A DNA stretch of 5,354 bases from JBNKDD01 sp050288085 (GTDB lineage Bacteria; Chloroflexota; Anaerolineae; Aggregatilineales; UBA3940), in NCBI GenBank assembly GCA_050288085.1, contig JBNKDD010000354.1:1-5354 (forward strand), given 5' to 3'. The number at the start of each line of letters is the position of its first letter. Positions within the stretch are counted from its first letter, which is position 1. The notes below the pieces were generated by a model, which ran no database searches, was not told where the DNA came from, and saw nothing but the letters and a program-made list of their open reading frames with translations. Of this stretch, positions 4,332-5,354 are shown in pieces. A program made the translations under genes and the position numbers.

Positions 4332-5354
4332 ATGCGCAGAGCCAGTTTAGATGATATGTTGAAGGCGCTTGAAGATTGCCCTGTTATCTATCAACCTTCT
4401 CCATTTTGGGTGGAATTAAACCATAAGCATATTGAAAATCTTAAAGAAAACCAGCTTGAAGACTTAAAACAAGGTATCGCAACCAAGTACTTTACCTGGT
4501 CTTTCTTTGGTATTGTGGCCCACCAATTATGGCCGGTGGTTTGGCATTGGCTGACACATCCAGATTTCAAGATATTCCGGGCAGAGTTTGAAGATAAAGC
4601 CCGGCATCACACAGCCAGAATCTCTCTGCTTGATTCCGCCAATTATCTTGCATCAAAAATATATGTGATTTTGCTGGCACACCTTGTTCGGAGCTATGAC
4701 AGCTGGAATTTGCTGGAGAAGCTAGAAGAACCGGTTCTGGGAAATCCACGGCGGACAAAATTATGGGGGAATTGGCTATCACAGGATATATGCAATTCAG
4801 TTTTTGAGTTCTACTCAATCTGGCATGAAGCGCAAAACACCACTGCGAATATGGCCGAACTTGGTGCGGGCTATGGCAGGCTGGCCTATGTTTTTCTCAA
4901 GACCCTACCCAACATCACTTATACCGTTATTGATATTCCTCCCGCTTTGTATGTGTCACAGGAATATCTCCGACAAATCTTTCCTGAAGAGGACATTTTC
5001 TATTTTAGAGATTTTAGCCGCTGGGAGGAGATCAGCGACGAGTTCGAGAAGGCACGCATTCGTTTTCTGATGGCGCATCAGATCGAACTTCTTCCTGATA
5101 ACATTTTTGATTCATTTGTTACAATTAGCACCCTGCATGAAATGACCCTTTCTCAAATCGAGAATTTCATTCAGCAGATTTCTCGTTTGACCGGTAAGAG
5201 TGTATACAGTAAGCAGTGGATTAAATCCCGCGCAAAAAATAAGAACGACCTTACCATCAAACAGAACGACTATCCAATTCCTAAAAACTGGAAGCTGCTT
5301 TTTCAACATAAACACCCTATTCAACGCTGGTTTTTTGAGGCCCTGTATCAGGTC
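4332..5354 (+). CDS. Putative sugar O-methyltransferase (NanM type), 3' end beyond the window
   Basis: An open frame of 341 codons runs from ATG 4332 to the window edge without a stop. The protein looks like an S-adenosylmethionine-dependent methyltransferase acting on sugars, as in the putative sugar O-methyltransferase family named after NanM of nanchangmycin synthesis. Residues 23-50 (from PFW to YFTW) match the N-terminal block I recall for that family. The Rossmann domain begins with ELGAGYGR (176-183), the glycine-rich SAM loop. VIDIPPALYVSQEYL follows, with D201 as the likely ribose-binding acid, then FLMAHQIELLPDNIFDSF and the strand VTISTLHEMT (263-272). The start is the first ATG after an in-frame stop at 4305 and has TGAGG upstream. 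Codons are visibly richer in A and T than in the transporter, suggesting a different origin. It likely belongs to a glycan or glycosylated-metabolite cluster extending to the right. Confidence 0.85.
   Translation, partial: MRRASLDDMLKALEDCPVIYQPSPFWVELNHKHIENLKENQLEDLKQGIATKYFTWSFFGIVAHQLWPVVWHWLTHPDFKIFRAEFEDKARHHTARISLLDSANYLASKIYVILLAHLVRSYDSWNLLEKLEEPVLGNPRRTKLWGNWLSQDICNSVFEFYSIWHEAQNTTANMAELGAGYGRLAYVFLKTLPNITYTVIDIPPALYVSQEYLRQIFPEEDIFYFRDFSRWEEISDEFEKARIRFLMAHQIELLPDNIFDSFVTISTLHEMTLSQIENFIQQISRLTGKSVYSKQWIKSRAKNKNDLTIKQNDYPIPKNWKLLFQHKHPIQRWFFEALYQV

Overview
The window looks like chromosomal DNA of a Gram-positive-like or Chloroflexota (Anaerolineae-type) bacterium. The lineage is inferred from protein style, not proven. 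Three traits point that way: a lipoprotein with a long Thr/Pro/Ser stalk and a C-terminal domain of a type I associate with Chloroflexota (adjacent GAQGVY and AHQPG motifs), an MscL channel with a C-terminal zinc ribbon, and GC-rich palindromic repeats built on a 20-bp C/G palindrome.

Layout. Positions 1-2692 hold three minus-strand genes, read right to left: a Nudix hydrolase (2225-2692, GTG start), a secreted lipoprotein with two tandem ~135-residue repeats and a beta-rich C-terminal domain (642-2093, TTG start), and the mechanosensitive channel gene mscL (112-558). Two copies of a palindromic repeat in opposite orientation (17-66 and 2722-2798) bracket this block. A good sigma70-type promoter (2867-2896) then drives a plus-strand EamA/DMT-family transporter (2939-3892).

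The 439-bp gap at 3893-4331 is the least ordinary part. It begins with a stretch (3911-3995) whose landmarks run colinear with the 3' end of bacterial 23S rRNA. A promoter-like pair (4019-4047) follows, then a potential hairpin whose first base falls where transcription would begin, and a T-run at 4135-4140, together a candidate short RNA. After it comes a more AT-rich gene, cut by the right window edge (4332-5354), for a putative sugar O-methyltransferase of the NanM type. The composition change and the rRNA-like remnant at the same place suggest a recombination or insertion junction, or possibly an assembly join.

The genes do not form one obvious pathway. mscL is an osmotic safety valve, the Nudix enzyme is a housekeeping or sanitising hydrolase, the lipoprotein has no known function, and the transporter substrate cannot be told. 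The methyltransferase probably belongs to a surface-glycan or natural-product glycosylation cluster that continues to the right. I found no CRISPR array, tRNA, transposase or defence system, and no clear new multi-gene system; the best leads are the 3893-4331 gap and the inverted repeat pair.
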